Shown here: positions 23,304 to 30,955 of the stretch, one piece after another
Position numbering within the stretch: position 1 is the stretch's first letter
How the letters are laid out: each line of letters opens with the position of its first letter
Position numbers and translations under genes: made by a program
The notes under the pieces: model-generated
What the model was told of the DNA's origin: nothing
What the model saw: the letters and a program-made list of their open reading frames with translations, nothing else
Databases searched by the model: none
Assembly: GCF_022690765.1 (NCBI RefSeq)
Contig: NZ_JALCZA010000054.1
Span: 1-32,127 of the forward strand
Reading direction: 5' to 3'
Source of the DNA: Anaeromyxobacter oryzisoli
Lineage (GTDB): Bacteria; Myxococcota; Myxococcia; Myxococcales; Anaeromyxobacteraceae
Length of the DNA stretch: 32,127 bases

Positions 23304-24173
23304 TTGAAGATCCCCGAGCTCGTCACCGATCCCGCCGCCTGGCAGGCGCGCTGCCACGCGGCGCGCGAGGCCGGCACGCGCCTCGCCCTCGTCCCGACGA
23401 TGGGGTACCTGCACGACGGCCACCGTTCGCTCCTGCGGGCCGCCCGCGCCCGCGCCGACGAGGGCGGGCGCCGCGGGCTGGCGGTCGCCTCGATCTTCGT
23501 GAACCCGACCCAGTTCGGGCCGGGCGAGGATCTCGCCCGCTACCCCCGCGACCTGGAGGGCGACCTGCGCACGTGCGGCGAGGCGGGGATCGACTGGGTG
23601 CTCGCGCCTTCGGATCCGGCCCTGATGTTCCCGGCGGACCACCAGACCTGGGTCACGGTCGAGGGCGTGTCGCAGGGGCTCTGCGGCGCCTCGCGCCCGG
23701 GGCACTTCCGCGGCGTCGCCACCGTCGTGGCGAAGCTCTTCAACCTCACCCGCCCGCACGTGGCGCTCTTCGGCGAGAAGGACTTCCAGCAGCTCGCGGT
23801 GATCCGCGCGATGGTGCGGGACCTGGCGTTCGGGATCGAGATCCAGGGGATGCCCATCGTGCGCGAGGCGGACGGGCTCGCCCGTTCGTCCCGGAACACG
23901 TACCTCTCGGCGGAGGAGCGCGCCCGCGCCCTGACCCTCTCCCGGGCCCTGCGCGCCACGCAGGAGGCGGCCGCGCGGGGGGAGCGCGACGCGGCGTCGC
24001 TGCGGGCCCACGCGCGCGCGCTGCTCGAGGCGGCGGCCGCGAAGGTGGATTACGTCGAGCTCGTGCATCCGGAGACGCTCCGCCCCGTGGAGCGCGCGGT
24101 CACCGGGAGCGTCCTGCTCCTCGCCGCGTACTTCGGCAGGACGCGGCTCATCGACAACGGCCGGCTGCCATGA
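23304..24173 (+). CDS. panC: Pantothenate synthetase
   Basis: The product is 289 residues from a TTG start giving MKIPELVTDPAAW. GGAG lies about 10 nt upstream, and no better start fits before the conserved LVPTMGYLHDGHRSLLRAAR. This carries the HxGH-type ATP motif. FVNPTQFGPGEDLARYPRD, HFRGVATVVAKLFN, LFGEKDFQQL and SSRNTYLS are all family blocks. The enzyme joins pantoate and beta-alanine with ATP, via a pantoyl adenylate. It follows panB by 63 nt and its stop overlaps the smpB start by 4 nt (ATGA). Confidence 0.95.
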   Translation: MKIPELVTDPAAWQARCHAAREAGTRLALVPTMGYLHDGHRSLLRAARARADEGGRRGLAVASIFVNPTQFGPGEDLARYPRDLEGDLRTCGEAGIDWVLAPSDPALMFPADHQTWVTVEGVSQGLCGASRPGHFRGVATVVAKLFNLTRPHVALFGEKDFQQLAVIRAMVRDLAFGIEIQGMPIVREADGLARSSRNTYLSAEERARALTLSRALRATQEAAARGERDAASLRAHARALLEAAAAKVDYVELVHPETLRPVERAVTGSVLLLAAYFGRTRLIDNGRLP

Positions 24174-24664
24174 AGCGGGGCGGCGGGGGGAAGCGCGAGG
24201 TCGAGGAGGGGGTGAAGGTGGTCGCCACCAACCGGCGCGCCCGCTTCGACTTCACGATCGAGGACACCTGGGAGGCGGGGATCTCGCTCCTGGGGAGCGA
24301 GGTGAAGTCGCTCCGCGAGGGGAACGTGAACCTCTCCGACGCCTACGCCCAGCCCAAGGGGAGCGAGCTCTTCCTCGTGAACTGCCGGATCGGCGAGTAC
24401 AAGCAGGCCGGGCCGTTCGGCCACTCGCCGCTCCGCGACCGGAAGCTGCTCCTCAAGCGCGCCGAGCTCGACCGGATCCGCGGGCGCGTCGAGCAGCGCG
24501 GCTACACCCTCGTCCCGCTCCAGCTGTACTTCAAGGAGGGCTGGGCCAAGCTCGAGCTGGGGCTCGGGAAGGGCCGCTCGCACGAGGATCGGCGCGAGGC
24601 GATCGCCGAGCGCGAGTCGAAGCGGGAGATGGATCGCGCGCTCGCGCGGGGCCGGCGGAGGTAA
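24170..24664 (+). CDS. smpB: SsrA-binding protein
   Basis: The product is 164 residues. The core VATNRRARFDFTIEDTWEAG, LLGSEVKSLREGNVNLSDAY and LKRAELDRIRGRVEQRGYTL is that of SmpB, the partner that loads tmRNA onto stalled ribosomes. The lysine/arginine-rich C-terminal tail (EAIAERESKREMDRALARG) is the part that enters the empty mRNA channel. The start overlaps the panC stop. The last 70 bp of coding sequence including the first base of the stop (24593-24662) are repeated exactly at 24839-24908. At the proximal copy the stop is TAA, at the distal copy TGA. The tail protein is the same either way. No tmRNA gene was found beside it. Confidence 0.95.
   Translation: MKRGGGGKREVEEGVKVVATNRRARFDFTIEDTWEAGISLLGSEVKSLREGNVNLSDAYAQPKGSELFLVNCRIGEYKQAGPFGHSPLRDRKLLLKRAELDRIRGRVEQRGYTLVPLQLYFKEGWAKLELGLGKGRSHEDRREAIAERESKREMDRALARGRRR
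24593..24662 (+). repeat. 70-bp exact direct repeat, proximal copy (smpB 3' end)
   Basis: It runs from CGCGAGGCGATCGCC to CCGGCGGAGGT, ending one base into the smpB stop codon. It is identical base for base to 24839-24908 by direct reading. The neighbouring bases differ at both sides (G versus C upstream, AA versus GA downstream). Confidence 0.95.
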
Positions 24665-24838
24665 ACGCAGGGTAGGGGACCCGCCGCAGGCGGGGGAGGG
24701 GCGCAGCCCCTCACCGCGGGGACCTCGCGCGCGGTCGCGAAGCGAAGCGCGCGAGGTCACGGGCCCCGCGTAGCCGGGGTGGGGCCCCGACGGCTTTGCC
24801 GGCGGGGCGGGGCGGCACGCCCCGTGGAGAACGCTCGC
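24663..24838. mobile_element. 176-bp array of stem-loops inserted at the smpB end
   Basis: The stretch between the two 70-bp repeats is almost fully covered by six successive hairpins. They are CCCGCC/GGCGGG (24680-24694), GAGGGGC/GCCCCTC (24696-24712), and the 12-bp GACCTCGCGCGC/GCGCGCGAGGTC (24721-24758). Then come CCCCG/CGGGG (24764-24779), CCCCG-A-CGGC with loop TTT and a matching arm (24785-24807), and CGGGGC/GCCCCG (24808-24824, just into its last base before the distal repeat region). The first two share the loop GCA. No coding frame is credible. The size and repeats resemble a non-autonomous palindromic element rather than an insertion sequence. The mobile origin is inferred. Confidence 0.55.
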
Positions 24839-24908
24839 CGCGAGGCGATCGCCGAGCGCGAGTCGAAGCGGGAGATGGATCGCGCGCTCGCGCGGGGCCG
24901 GCGGAGGT
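24839..24908 (+). repeat. 70-bp exact direct repeat, distal copy of smpB end
   Basis: It is an exact copy of 24593-24662, followed by the stop TGA and by a hairpin. A GTG at 24824 is in frame with it and would give a 28-residue peptide made of five new residues (MENAR) plus the SmpB tail; no ribosome site precedes it. The distal copy, with its terminator-like hairpin, probably marks the ancestral end of smpB. Confidence 0.95.
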
Positions 24909-25007
24909 GACAGGGGCCGGGAGCGGGCGGACCCTCGCCCGCCGCGCCCCCCGTCCCGTTGGGGCGTCGATTCGCGGGGCGCGCCTCTGCTACCTTCAGC
25001 GACGCAC
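24909..25007 (+). promoter_or_regulatory. Upstream region of the HD-GYP-like gene
   Basis: It holds the smpB hairpin and TACCTT at 24991-24996, a possible -10 ending 11 nt before GTG 25008. No ribosome site is seen in the spacer. The spacer start, CTTCAGCG, is identical to that ahead of treZ. Confidence 0.3.
24923..24942 (+). terminator. Hairpin behind the distal smpB end
   Basis: A 7-bp stem, GCGGGCG/CGCCCGC, with a 6-nt loop lies 12 nt after the distal TGA. No T-run follows. It is probably the original smpB transcription stop. Confidence 0.45.
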
Positions 25008-25916
25008 GTGTTCGACCGGTTGACGCTCGTCGAGGACCTCGTGGACTGCCGGGGCCACGTCCTCGGCCGCAAGCACCTCGTGATCTCCCCGGAGGCGATC
25101 GCGGAGGTGGGCCAGCGCGCCCCGGCTCTTTCGCGGAGACCGCTCGCGGAGACGCCCCTCGTGGCGGACGTCGCGGCGCCGCTCGGCGCGCCGGTGTACG
25201 CGCCGCTCTTCGAGCGCCCGGGCGCCCGGGCCGAGGTCGAGGCCGTGCTCCGCGCCGCGCCGTTGCCGGACGTCCTCGTCGAGGAGCTCGAGGCGCTCCG
25301 GCGCGAGCTGCCGGTCGTCCACCAGCACGCCTTCGCGACGGCGGCGGTCGCGGTCCGGATGCTCCTCACCGCGGTCGGACGCACCCGGACGCTGCCGTCG
25401 CTCGCCGCCGGCGCGCTGCTGCACGACCTGGGCATGCGCCACCTGCCCCGCCGGCTGCACGCCCGCGGCGGCGGCCCGCTGGCGACCCGCGACGGGTACC
25501 GGATCGCGGCGCACCCGCTCCTCGGCGCGTTCCACCTCGCCGCCGTGCTCGGATCGCACCCCGCGGTCGCCATCGCCCGGTGCCATCACTGGCGCTGCGG
25601 CCAGGGGTACCCCGGGCTGCGCGCGCCGCCGCCCCGGGCGGTGGAGGTGATCGCGGTCGCGAGCGCGTTCGCCGCCCTCACGCACCCGCGCCCCTACCGC
25701 TCGAGCGCCTACGACGCCCGCGGCGCCGCCGACGTGCTGATCTCCGAGGCGACGGCCCGCCACGCCGATCGCGGCGCGGTGAAGCTGCTCGTGCACGCGC
25801 TCCGTGGCGGCGAGGGGGATCCGCGCGAGGTCCGGTTCGGCGTGCCGCGCGACGGCCACGCGCCGGACCAGAACCGCTACGCGCCCCTGACCGCCCCGGC
25901 GCGGAACGCGCTGTAG
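25008..25916 (+). CDS. HD-GYP-like metal-dependent phosphohydrolase
   Basis: The product is 302 residues from GTG 25008 (MFDRLTLVEDLVDCRGHVLG). An N-terminal part of about 100 residues is unassigned. The HD domain follows: VVHQHAFATA (His105/His107), LLHDLGMRHLP (His139, Asp140), AAHPLLGAFHL, and CHHWRCGQGYPGL (His193, His194, GYP 200-202). The metal-binding residues of an HD-GYP fold are kept. The canonical K after HD-x-G, the Glu of HHE and the Asp of DGxGYP are lost. It could be an altered cyclic-di-GMP phosphodiesterase or a binding-only protein. It is soluble with no signal peptide. It stands alone and is convergent with DUF971. Confidence 0.78.
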   Translation: MFDRLTLVEDLVDCRGHVLGRKHLVISPEAIAEVGQRAPALSRRPLAETPLVADVAAPLGAPVYAPLFERPGARAEVEAVLRAAPLPDVLVEELEALRRELPVVHQHAFATAAVAVRMLLTAVGRTRTLPSLAAGALLHDLGMRHLPRRLHARGGGPLATRDGYRIAAHPLLGAFHLAAVLGSHPAVAIARCHHWRCGQGYPGLRAPPPRAVEVIAVASAFAALTHPRPYRSSAYDARGAADVLISEATARHADRGAVKLLVHALRGGEGDPREVRFGVPRDGHAPDQNRYAPLTAPARNAL

Positions 25917-25985
25917 CGCGACGCAGGGGAGGGGGAGGGGACGCACGCGCGTCCGCGCGCCCGAGCCCCGCCCGAAACACGCTTG

Positions 25986-26321
25986 CTACGGCAGGCCCGA
26001 CACGTCCCGGAGCGTCTTCCAGGTGTACAGGCCGGTCCCGTGCCCGTCCGACCACTGGATCCGGATCGCGTAGCTCCCGACCGGCTGGAGCTCGAGCGGC
26101 CGGATGTCCGGCGGGATCGTCGCAGGATCGAGGAGCTTCCGGCCGGTCCCCTCCTCGACGCAGCCCGCGCACGGGCAGTGGTCGCGGAGCACCGCGGCCG
26201 GGATGGTGACCTCGAGCCCGCCGGGCCAGCGGACGCGGAGCGCGTGCTGGTCGGTGACGTCGATCGCCTCCGGCGGCTCGGTGGTCTCTTTCTGGAAGGA
26301 GATGCGGTCGAGGAGTCCCAT
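25986..26321 (-). CDS. DUF971 (GBBH-like N-terminal) domain protein
   Basis: The product is 111 residues from ATG at 26321. The core ALRVRWPGGLEVTIPAAVLR, then DHCPCAGCVEEGTG, PLELQPVGSYAIRIQWSDGH and GTGLYTWKTLRD, is the DUF971/PF06155 fold. Its three cysteines (C-P-C-A-G-C) resemble the zinc site of gamma-butyrobetaine hydroxylase N-domains. Stand-alone members occur in Fe-S and Mrp/ApbC contexts, but none of these is present here. The function is unknown. It lies 32 nt behind the NRDE gene and is probably co-transcribed. The ribosome site is weak. Confidence 0.82.
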   Translation of the reverse strand: MGLLDRISFQKETTEPPEAIDVTDQHALRVRWPGGLEVTIPAAVLRDHCPCAGCVEEGTGRKLLDPATIPPDIRPLELQPVGSYAIRIQWSDGHGTGLYTWKTLRDVSGLP

Positions 26322-26353
26322 GAGAATTGTCTTTGCGCCGCGGCCGGCGGCCG

Positions 26354-27094
26354 TCAAGCGGCGCGCGCGAGGGCCTGGAGCAGCGCGGAGCGATCCTCGT
26401 GCGGCGCGAGGCAGGGGCGGGCGTCGGCCGCGTACAGCTCGGACGTCGAGAGATCGGGGGCGAGGCGCAGGATGGCGGAGGAGCGGGTCCCGTACGTGGG
26501 ATCCCCGTGGATGCAGGGCGCGGCGCCGCGGGCGTCGTCGTGGAGCGCGAGCAGGTCGTGCAGCCTCGGGACGCTCGGGTCGAGCGGCCAGCGGGCGCGC
26601 ACCAGCTCCCCGCGCGGCCCGGCGCCCAGCGGCGAGCTCTCGGTCACCACGTGCAGGCCGGGGGCGAGCGGCTCGAGCGCCGCCGCCTCGCCGTCGTACC
26701 ACCAGAGGAACGCCTCGCGCGCGTCCGCCACCACCAGGTGGAACGGGTTCCAGCGGGGCGCCTCGAGCCGCTCGATCGCCGCGCGCGCGGCGCGGGCGTC
26801 GGGCGCGCCCAGCGCGGCGGGCACGAGCTCGCCGCGCGAGCGGCGCGCCGGATCGGGGTACCAGGCCGCCGGCGCGTGGTAGTTCGTGACGGCCGCGAAC
26901 ACCCCCCGCGCGGACACCCCGATCCAGGTGCCGCCGGCGAGCAGGTCCCGCGGCGCCGCGTACCGGATCGCGCCGGGGCCCGCGTCGCGGATCGCCCAGC
27001 CCTCCGACGGGCGGCCGAGCCGCTCGTCGCGGTTCGCGGCCACGACGACGGGCCAGCGGCGATCGGTCTGGAACGCGACGGCGAGGGTGCACAT
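26354..27094 (-). CDS. NRDE/TANGO2-family protein
   Basis: The product is 246 residues. MCTLAVAFQ at the very start and VVAANRDERLGRPSEG carry the Cys2 and the N-R-D-E motif that name the family (PF05742). GTWIGVSARGVFAAVTNYHA and YGTRSSAILRL are also typical. Family members have an Ntn-hydrolase-like fold with Cys2 at the N-terminus; in animals TANGO2 is linked to lipid or haem handling, in bacteria the role is unclear. It lies behind the pckG terminator and ahead of DUF971, so the two form an operon of their own. Confidence 0.87.
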   Translation of the reverse strand: MCTLAVAFQTDRRWPVVVAANRDERLGRPSEGWAIRDAGPGAIRYAAPRDLLAGGTWIGVSARGVFAAVTNYHAPAAWYPDPARRSRGELVPAALGAPDARAARAAIERLEAPRWNPFHLVVADAREAFLWWYDGEAAALEPLAPGLHVVTESSPLGAGPRGELVRARWPLDPSVPRLHDLLALHDDARGAAPCIHGDPTYGTRSSAILRLAPDLSTSELYAADARPCLAPHEDRSALLQALARAA

Positions 27095-27149
27095 GGCGAG
27101 GTGGCGTGGGCCGACCAGAGCGTACGACGCCGGTCGGCGCGGTGCCCGG

Positions 27150-27192
27150 AAAAAGCGCGCGGGCCTGGCGCCGGACGGCGGCCAGGCCCGCG
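27150..27192 (-). terminator. Intrinsic terminator of pckG
   Basis: A 12-bp perfect stem, CGCGGGCCTGGC/GCCAGGCCCGCG (27158-27169 with 27181-27192), has an 11-nt loop. Read on the minus strand, GCG and then five T (27154-27150) follow. It is a textbook rho-independent terminator just after the pckG stop and separates pckG from the NRDE gene. Confidence 0.8.
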
Positions 27193-27215
27193 GGCAGGAA
27201 CGGCGAGAGCGCCGG

Positions 27216-29003
27216 CTACTTCACGCGGCGCGCCGCGCGGACGCGCTCGAGGAGCAGCTCGCGCTGGAGCGCGATGGACCGCGGCAGCGTCTTCCCGAGC
27301 TTCTCGAACCACTCGGCCTGCGACTCGAGCTCCTGCTCCCACTCGCCGAGGTCGATCTTCGTCGCGGCGGCCACCGACTCCTTGGGCGCGTCGATGCCGG
27401 TGAGGTCGAGGTCACCCGGCTTCGGCGTGTAGCCGAGCAGCGTCTCCTGCGCGCCGACCCGGCCGCTGGCGCGGTCGAGCATCCACTTGAGGACGCGCAT
27501 GTTGTCGCTGTAGCCCGGCCACAGGAACTTGCCCTCGGCGCTCTTCCTGAACCAGTTCACCATGAACATCTTCGGCGGGTTCGGGATCCGGCTCTGCATG
27601 TCGAGCCAGTGCTGGAAGTAGGTGCCCGCGTCGTAGCCGCAGAACGGCAGCATCGCCATCGGGTCGCGGCGCACGACGCCGACCTTCCCCGTCGCGGCGG
27701 CGGTCGTCTCCGACCCCATCGTCGCGCCGAGGTAGACGCCGTGGTTCCAGTTGAACGCCTCGAGGACGAGCGGCACCGTCGTCGAGCGGCGACCGCCGAA
27801 GATCAGCGCCGAGATCGGCACGCCCTTCGGATCGTCCACGAACGGCGAGATGGCGGGGTTGTTCTTCGAGGGGGCCGTGAAGCGGCTGTTCGGGTGGGCC
27901 GCCTTCTCCGGCGAGCCCTTCTTCCAGGGGTTGCCCTTCCAGTCGATGAGCTCGGCGGGCGCCTCGGTGTCCCAGCCCTCCCACCAGATGTCGCCGCTCG
28001 CGGTCCGCGCGACGTTGGTGAAGATCGTGTCCTTGCGGACGCTGTCCATCGCGTTCGGGTTGGTCTTCCGGTTCGTGCCCGGCGCGACGCCGAAGTAGCC
28101 GTTCTCCGGGTTCACCGCCCAGAGCCGCCCGTCCTCACCGACGCGCATCCAGGCGATGTCGTCGCCGACGGTGCGGATCTTCCAGCCCTTGAAGGCGGCG
28201 GGCGGGATCATCATCGAGAAGTTGGTCTTGCCGCAGGCCGACGGGAACGCCGCGGCCACGAACTGCTTCTCGCCGCTCGGGCTCTCGGCCTCGAGGATGA
28301 GCATGTGCTCCGCGAGCCAGCCCTCGTTCCGCGCGAGGTAGCTCGCGATGCGGAGGGCGAGGCACTTCTTGCCGAGGAGCGCGTTCCCGCCGTAGCCCGA
28401 CCCGATCGACCAGATCGTGTTGTCCTGCGGGAAGTGGCAGATGTAGCGGCGGTCCGGGTTGCAGTCCGCGACCGAGTGCAGGCCGCGGTTGAACTCGTCG
28501 GACTGGCCGAGGCGGTCGAGCGCGGGCTTCCCCATCCGCGCCATGACCCCCATGTTCAGGGCCACGTACACGGAGTCCGTGAGCTCGATGCCGATCTTGG
28601 AGAACGGCGAGGTCGTCGGGCCCATCACGTAGGGCACCACGTACATCGTGCGCCCCTTCATCGCGCCCTCGTAGAGCGCGCCGAGCTTCCGGTAGGCCTC
28701 CTTCGGATCCATCCAGTTGTTGGTCGGACCGGCCTCCTCCTTCGTCGGCGTGCAGATGAAGGTGCAGTGCTCGACCCGGGCGACGTCGTTCGGGTTCGAG
28801 TGGTGGTAGTAGCAGCCCGGCCACTTCTTCTGGTCGAGGGGGATGAGGACCTTCGCCGCGACGGCCTCCTCCGTCAGCCGCTTCTTCTCGGCCTCGGAGC
28901 CGTCGCACCAGTACACGCGGTCCGGCTTGCAGAGCTTCGCCATCTCGTCGACCCAGGCGATGAGATGGGGGTTCGTCGTGGTGCGCTCGGAAGACGTGGG
29001 CAT
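27216..29003 (-). CDS. pckG: Phosphoenolpyruvate carboxykinase (GTP)
   Basis: The product is 595 residues. The ATG read from 29003 has AAGGA 7 nt upstream, which fixes the start. P-loop-like [13 protein letters not shown] (Cys257, Lys259) and VGDDIAWM (Asp281, Asp282) are the kinase-1 and kinase-2 motifs of the GTP-type enzyme. [32 protein letters not shown] and the C-terminal blocks fit too. It converts oxaloacetate and GTP to PEP and CO2 in the cytoplasm and starts gluconeogenesis; this suits growth on acetate taken up by the permeases at 0.4-9.2 kb. It is a single-gene unit with a good terminator, divergent from treZ. Confidence 0.96.
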   Translation of the reverse strand: MPTSSERTTTNPHLIAWVDEMAKLCKPDRVYWCDGSEAEKKRLTEEAVAAKVLIPLDQKKWPGCYYHHSNPNDVARVEHCTFICTPTKEEAGPTNNWMDPKEAYRKLGALYEGAMKGRTMYVVPYVMGPTTSPFSKIGIELTDSVYVALNMGVMARMGKPALDRLGQSDEFNRGLHSVADCNPDRRYICHFPQDNTIWSIGSGYGGNALLGKKCLALRIASYLARNEGWLAEHMLILEAESPSGEKQFVAAAFPSACGKTNFSMMIPPAAFKGWKIRTVGDDIAWMRVGEDGRLWAVNPENGYFGVAPGTNRKTNPNAMDSVRKDTIFTNVARTASGDIWWEGWDTEAPAELIDWKGNPWKKGSPEKAAHPNSRFTAPSKNNPAISPFVDDPKGVPISALIFGGRRSTTVPLVLEAFNWNHGVYLGATMGSETTAAATGKVGVVRRDPMAMLPFCGYDAGTYFQHWLDMQSRIPNPPKMFMVNWFRKSAEGKFLWPGYSDNMRVLKWMLDRASGRVGAQETLLGYTPKPGDLDLTGIDAPKESVAAATKIDLGEWEQELESQAEWFEKLGKTLPRSIALQRELLLERVRAARRVK

Positions 29004-29246
29004 CCGATTTTCCTTTTTTGCGGTTCGTCGAAAAAAGGGCCTGGGCTCGGGACCAGTAGCGAGGCGGGTCCAGGCTATATGGGGGGCCACAAACTAGCGC
29101 ACGTCTGGTTACAGAGTCGAGTCCCGAATTTCGATCCCCTCTCAGGAGCGTGTGTCGCGTGGCCCGCTGCCGCAATCCGGGCCGGCCGCCCGCCGGGCCG
29201 CGGCGCGGTGGCAGCGCTCCGGGGCCGGGCTCCCTAGCTTCAGCGC
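29004..29246. promoter_or_regulatory. Divergent region pckG / treZ
   Basis: It is unusually AT-rich for the window. On the minus strand TATAGC (29079-29074) is a fair -10 for pckG, giving a leader of about 65 nt that includes two runs of A/T (29011-29037); the -35 is poor. GGACC-N12-GGTCC (29052-29073) is an inverted repeat just downstream of it. On the plus strand TAGCTT (29235-29240) ends 6 nt before the treZ ATG without any ribosome site, so treZ mRNA may be leaderless. Confidence 0.4.
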
Positions 29247-30950
29247 ATGACGCGGGACGACTCGCGCGGCCACGCCGCGGTGCGCGATCCCGCCCGGCTT
29301 CACGGGCCCGAGATCCTGGCGGGCGCGGTCCAGTTCCGCGTCTGGGCTCCCCGCGTCGAGCGGCTCGCCGTGCGGACGCGCGGCCGCGATTGGCCGATGC
29401 GCGACGAGGGCGACGGCTGGAAGGTCGCGGAGGTGCCCGGCGCGGGCGCGGGCGATCGCTACGTGTTCGTGCTGCCGGCGGGCGAGGCGCGCCCGGACCC
29501 CGCGTCGCGCCGCCAGCCCGAGGGGGTGCACGGCCCGTCGGAGGTCTTCGATCCGGCGCGCCATCGCTGGCGCGCGCGCTTCGCCGGCCTCGGGCTCGAG
29601 GAGCTCGTGCTCTACGAGCTGCACGTCGGGACCTTCACGGCGGAGGGGACGCTCGACGCGGCGGCGGCGCGGCTGCCGGCGCTCGCCGAGCTGGGCGTCA
29701 CCTGCGTCGAGCTGATGCCGGTGCAGCCGTTCCCGGGCACGCGCAACTGGGGGTACGACGGCGTGGCGCCCTACGCGGTGCACGAGGCGTACGGCGGCCC
29801 GCCGGCCCTCCTGCGCTTCGTGGATCGCGCGCACGCCCTCGGCCTCGCGGTGTGCCTCGACGTCGTCTACAACCACCTCGGCCCCGAGGGGTGCTACCTC
29901 CCGACGTTCGCGCCGGTCTTCACCCCTCGCCACCCGTCGCCCTGGGGCGACGGGCTCGACTACGACGGCCCGGCCGCCGCCGGCCTGCGCAGCTTCGTGA
30001 TCGGCGCCGCGGTCCAGTGGGTCCGCGACTTCCATGTGGACGTCCTGCGCCTCGACGCGACGCACGCCATCCAGGACTCGAGCCCGCGGCACGTCGTGGC
30101 GGACCTCTGCCTCGCGGTGCACGACGCGGCGCGCCGCGCGGGGCGGCGCGTGCACGTCGTGGCGGAGGACGACGAGAACGACCGGGAGGTGCTCGACCCG
30201 CCGCCCGCGGGGTGGGGCTGCTCGGCGGTGTGGGCGGACGACCTCCAGCACGCGCTGCACGCCCTCGTCACCGGCGAGCGCGGGCGCTACCTCGTCGACT
30301 TCGGCCGGCCCGCCGACGTCGCGCGCGCGCTCGCGGAGGGGTTCGTCTACCAGGGCCAGGTCTCGCGCTACCGCGGCCGGCCGCACGGGACGACGACCAC
30401 CGGGCTCGCGCCGGCCCGCTTCGTCACCTGCGACCAGAACCACGATCAGGTCGGGAACCGCCCCTTCGGCGAGCGGCTCCCGAGCCTCGTGCCGTGGGAG
30501 GCGCTCTACCCCGTGTCCGCCCTCGTGCTCCTCGGCTCCGGCACGCCGCTCCTGTTCATGGGGGAGGAGTACGGCGAGCAGCGCCCGTTCCTCTACTTCA
30601 CGAGCCACTCGGACCCGCGGCTCGCGAGGGCCGTGACCGAGGGGCGGCGGGCGGAGCACCTCGCGGCGGGCGCCGGGGAGGTGCCGGACCCGCAGGCGGA
30701 GGAGACGTTCCTCGCCTCGAAGCTCGCCCCGCGGAGCGACGGCCGCCATGGGGAGCTCCTCGCCCACTACCGGCGCTGCCTCGCGATCCGGCGACGGCAC
30801 CTGCCCGACCTCGCGCGCGGGTGGCCGGAGGTCCGGCAGGAGGGGACCGCGATCGCCCTGCGCCGCCCGGGGCTCGAGCTGCGGGTGAACCTCGGGCGGG
30901 AACCCGCAGGCGGCCTCGGCCCGTGGGCGGTGGACCTGCTCGAGCGCTAG
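29247..30950 (+). CDS. treZ: Malto-oligosyltrehalose trehalohydrolase
   Basis: The product is 567 residues. An N-terminal beta domain (VQFRVWAPRVERLAVRTRGR) is followed by a GH13 barrel: VLYELHVGTFTAEGTLDAA, FPGTRNWGYDGVAPYAVHEA, CLDVVYNHLGPEGCYLP and VLRLDATHAI with nucleophile Asp270. The acid/base is Glu307 in VVAEDDEND, and Asp400 is in CDQNHDQVGNRPFGERL. The spacing and the WGYDG/NHLGPEG blocks are those of TreZ, not of branching enzyme. It releases trehalose from maltooligosyl trehalose made by TreY; neither treY nor glycogen genes are in the window. Stop codon 5 nt from the convergent S1 gene. Confidence 0.9.
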   Translation: MTRDDSRGHAAVRDPARLHGPEILAGAVQFRVWAPRVERLAVRTRGRDWPMRDEGDGWKVAEVPGAGAGDRYVFVLPAGEARPDPASRRQPEGVHGPSEVFDPARHRWRARFAGLGLEELVLYELHVGTFTAEGTLDAAAARLPALAELGVTCVELMPVQPFPGTRNWGYDGVAPYAVHEAYGGPPALLRFVDRAHALGLAVCLDVVYNHLGPEGCYLPTFAPVFTPRHPSPWGDGLDYDGPAAAGLRSFVIGAAVQWVRDFHVDVLRLDATHAIQDSSPRHVVADLCLAVHDAARRAGRRVHVVAEDDENDREVLDPPPAGWGCSAVWADDLQHALHALVTGERGRYLVDFGRPADVARALAEGFVYQGQVSRYRGRPHGTTTTGLAPARFVTCDQNHDQVGNRPFGERLPSLVPWEALYPVSALVLLGSGTPLLFMGEEYGEQRPFLYFTSHSDPRLARAVTEGRRAEHLAAGAGEVPDPQAEETFLASKLAPRSDGRHGELLAHYRRCLAIRRRHLPDLARGWPEVRQEGTAIALRRPGLELRVNLGREPAGGLGPWAVDLLER

Positions 30951-30955
30951 CCGCG

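Noticed and set aside
24663-24908. Insertion sequence
   Set aside because: No transposase, and flanking repeats are 70 bp of gene sequence, not a short target-site duplication.
24663-25007. tmRNA (ssrA) next to smpB
   Set aside because: The hairpin stretch is too short, and no tRNA-like ends, resume codon frame or tag sequence could be recognised.
25939-25954. GGACGC/GCGTCC hairpin between HD-GYP and DUF971 genes
   Set aside because: A 6-bp stem with 4-nt loop and no T-tract is near chance level here; not listed as a terminator.
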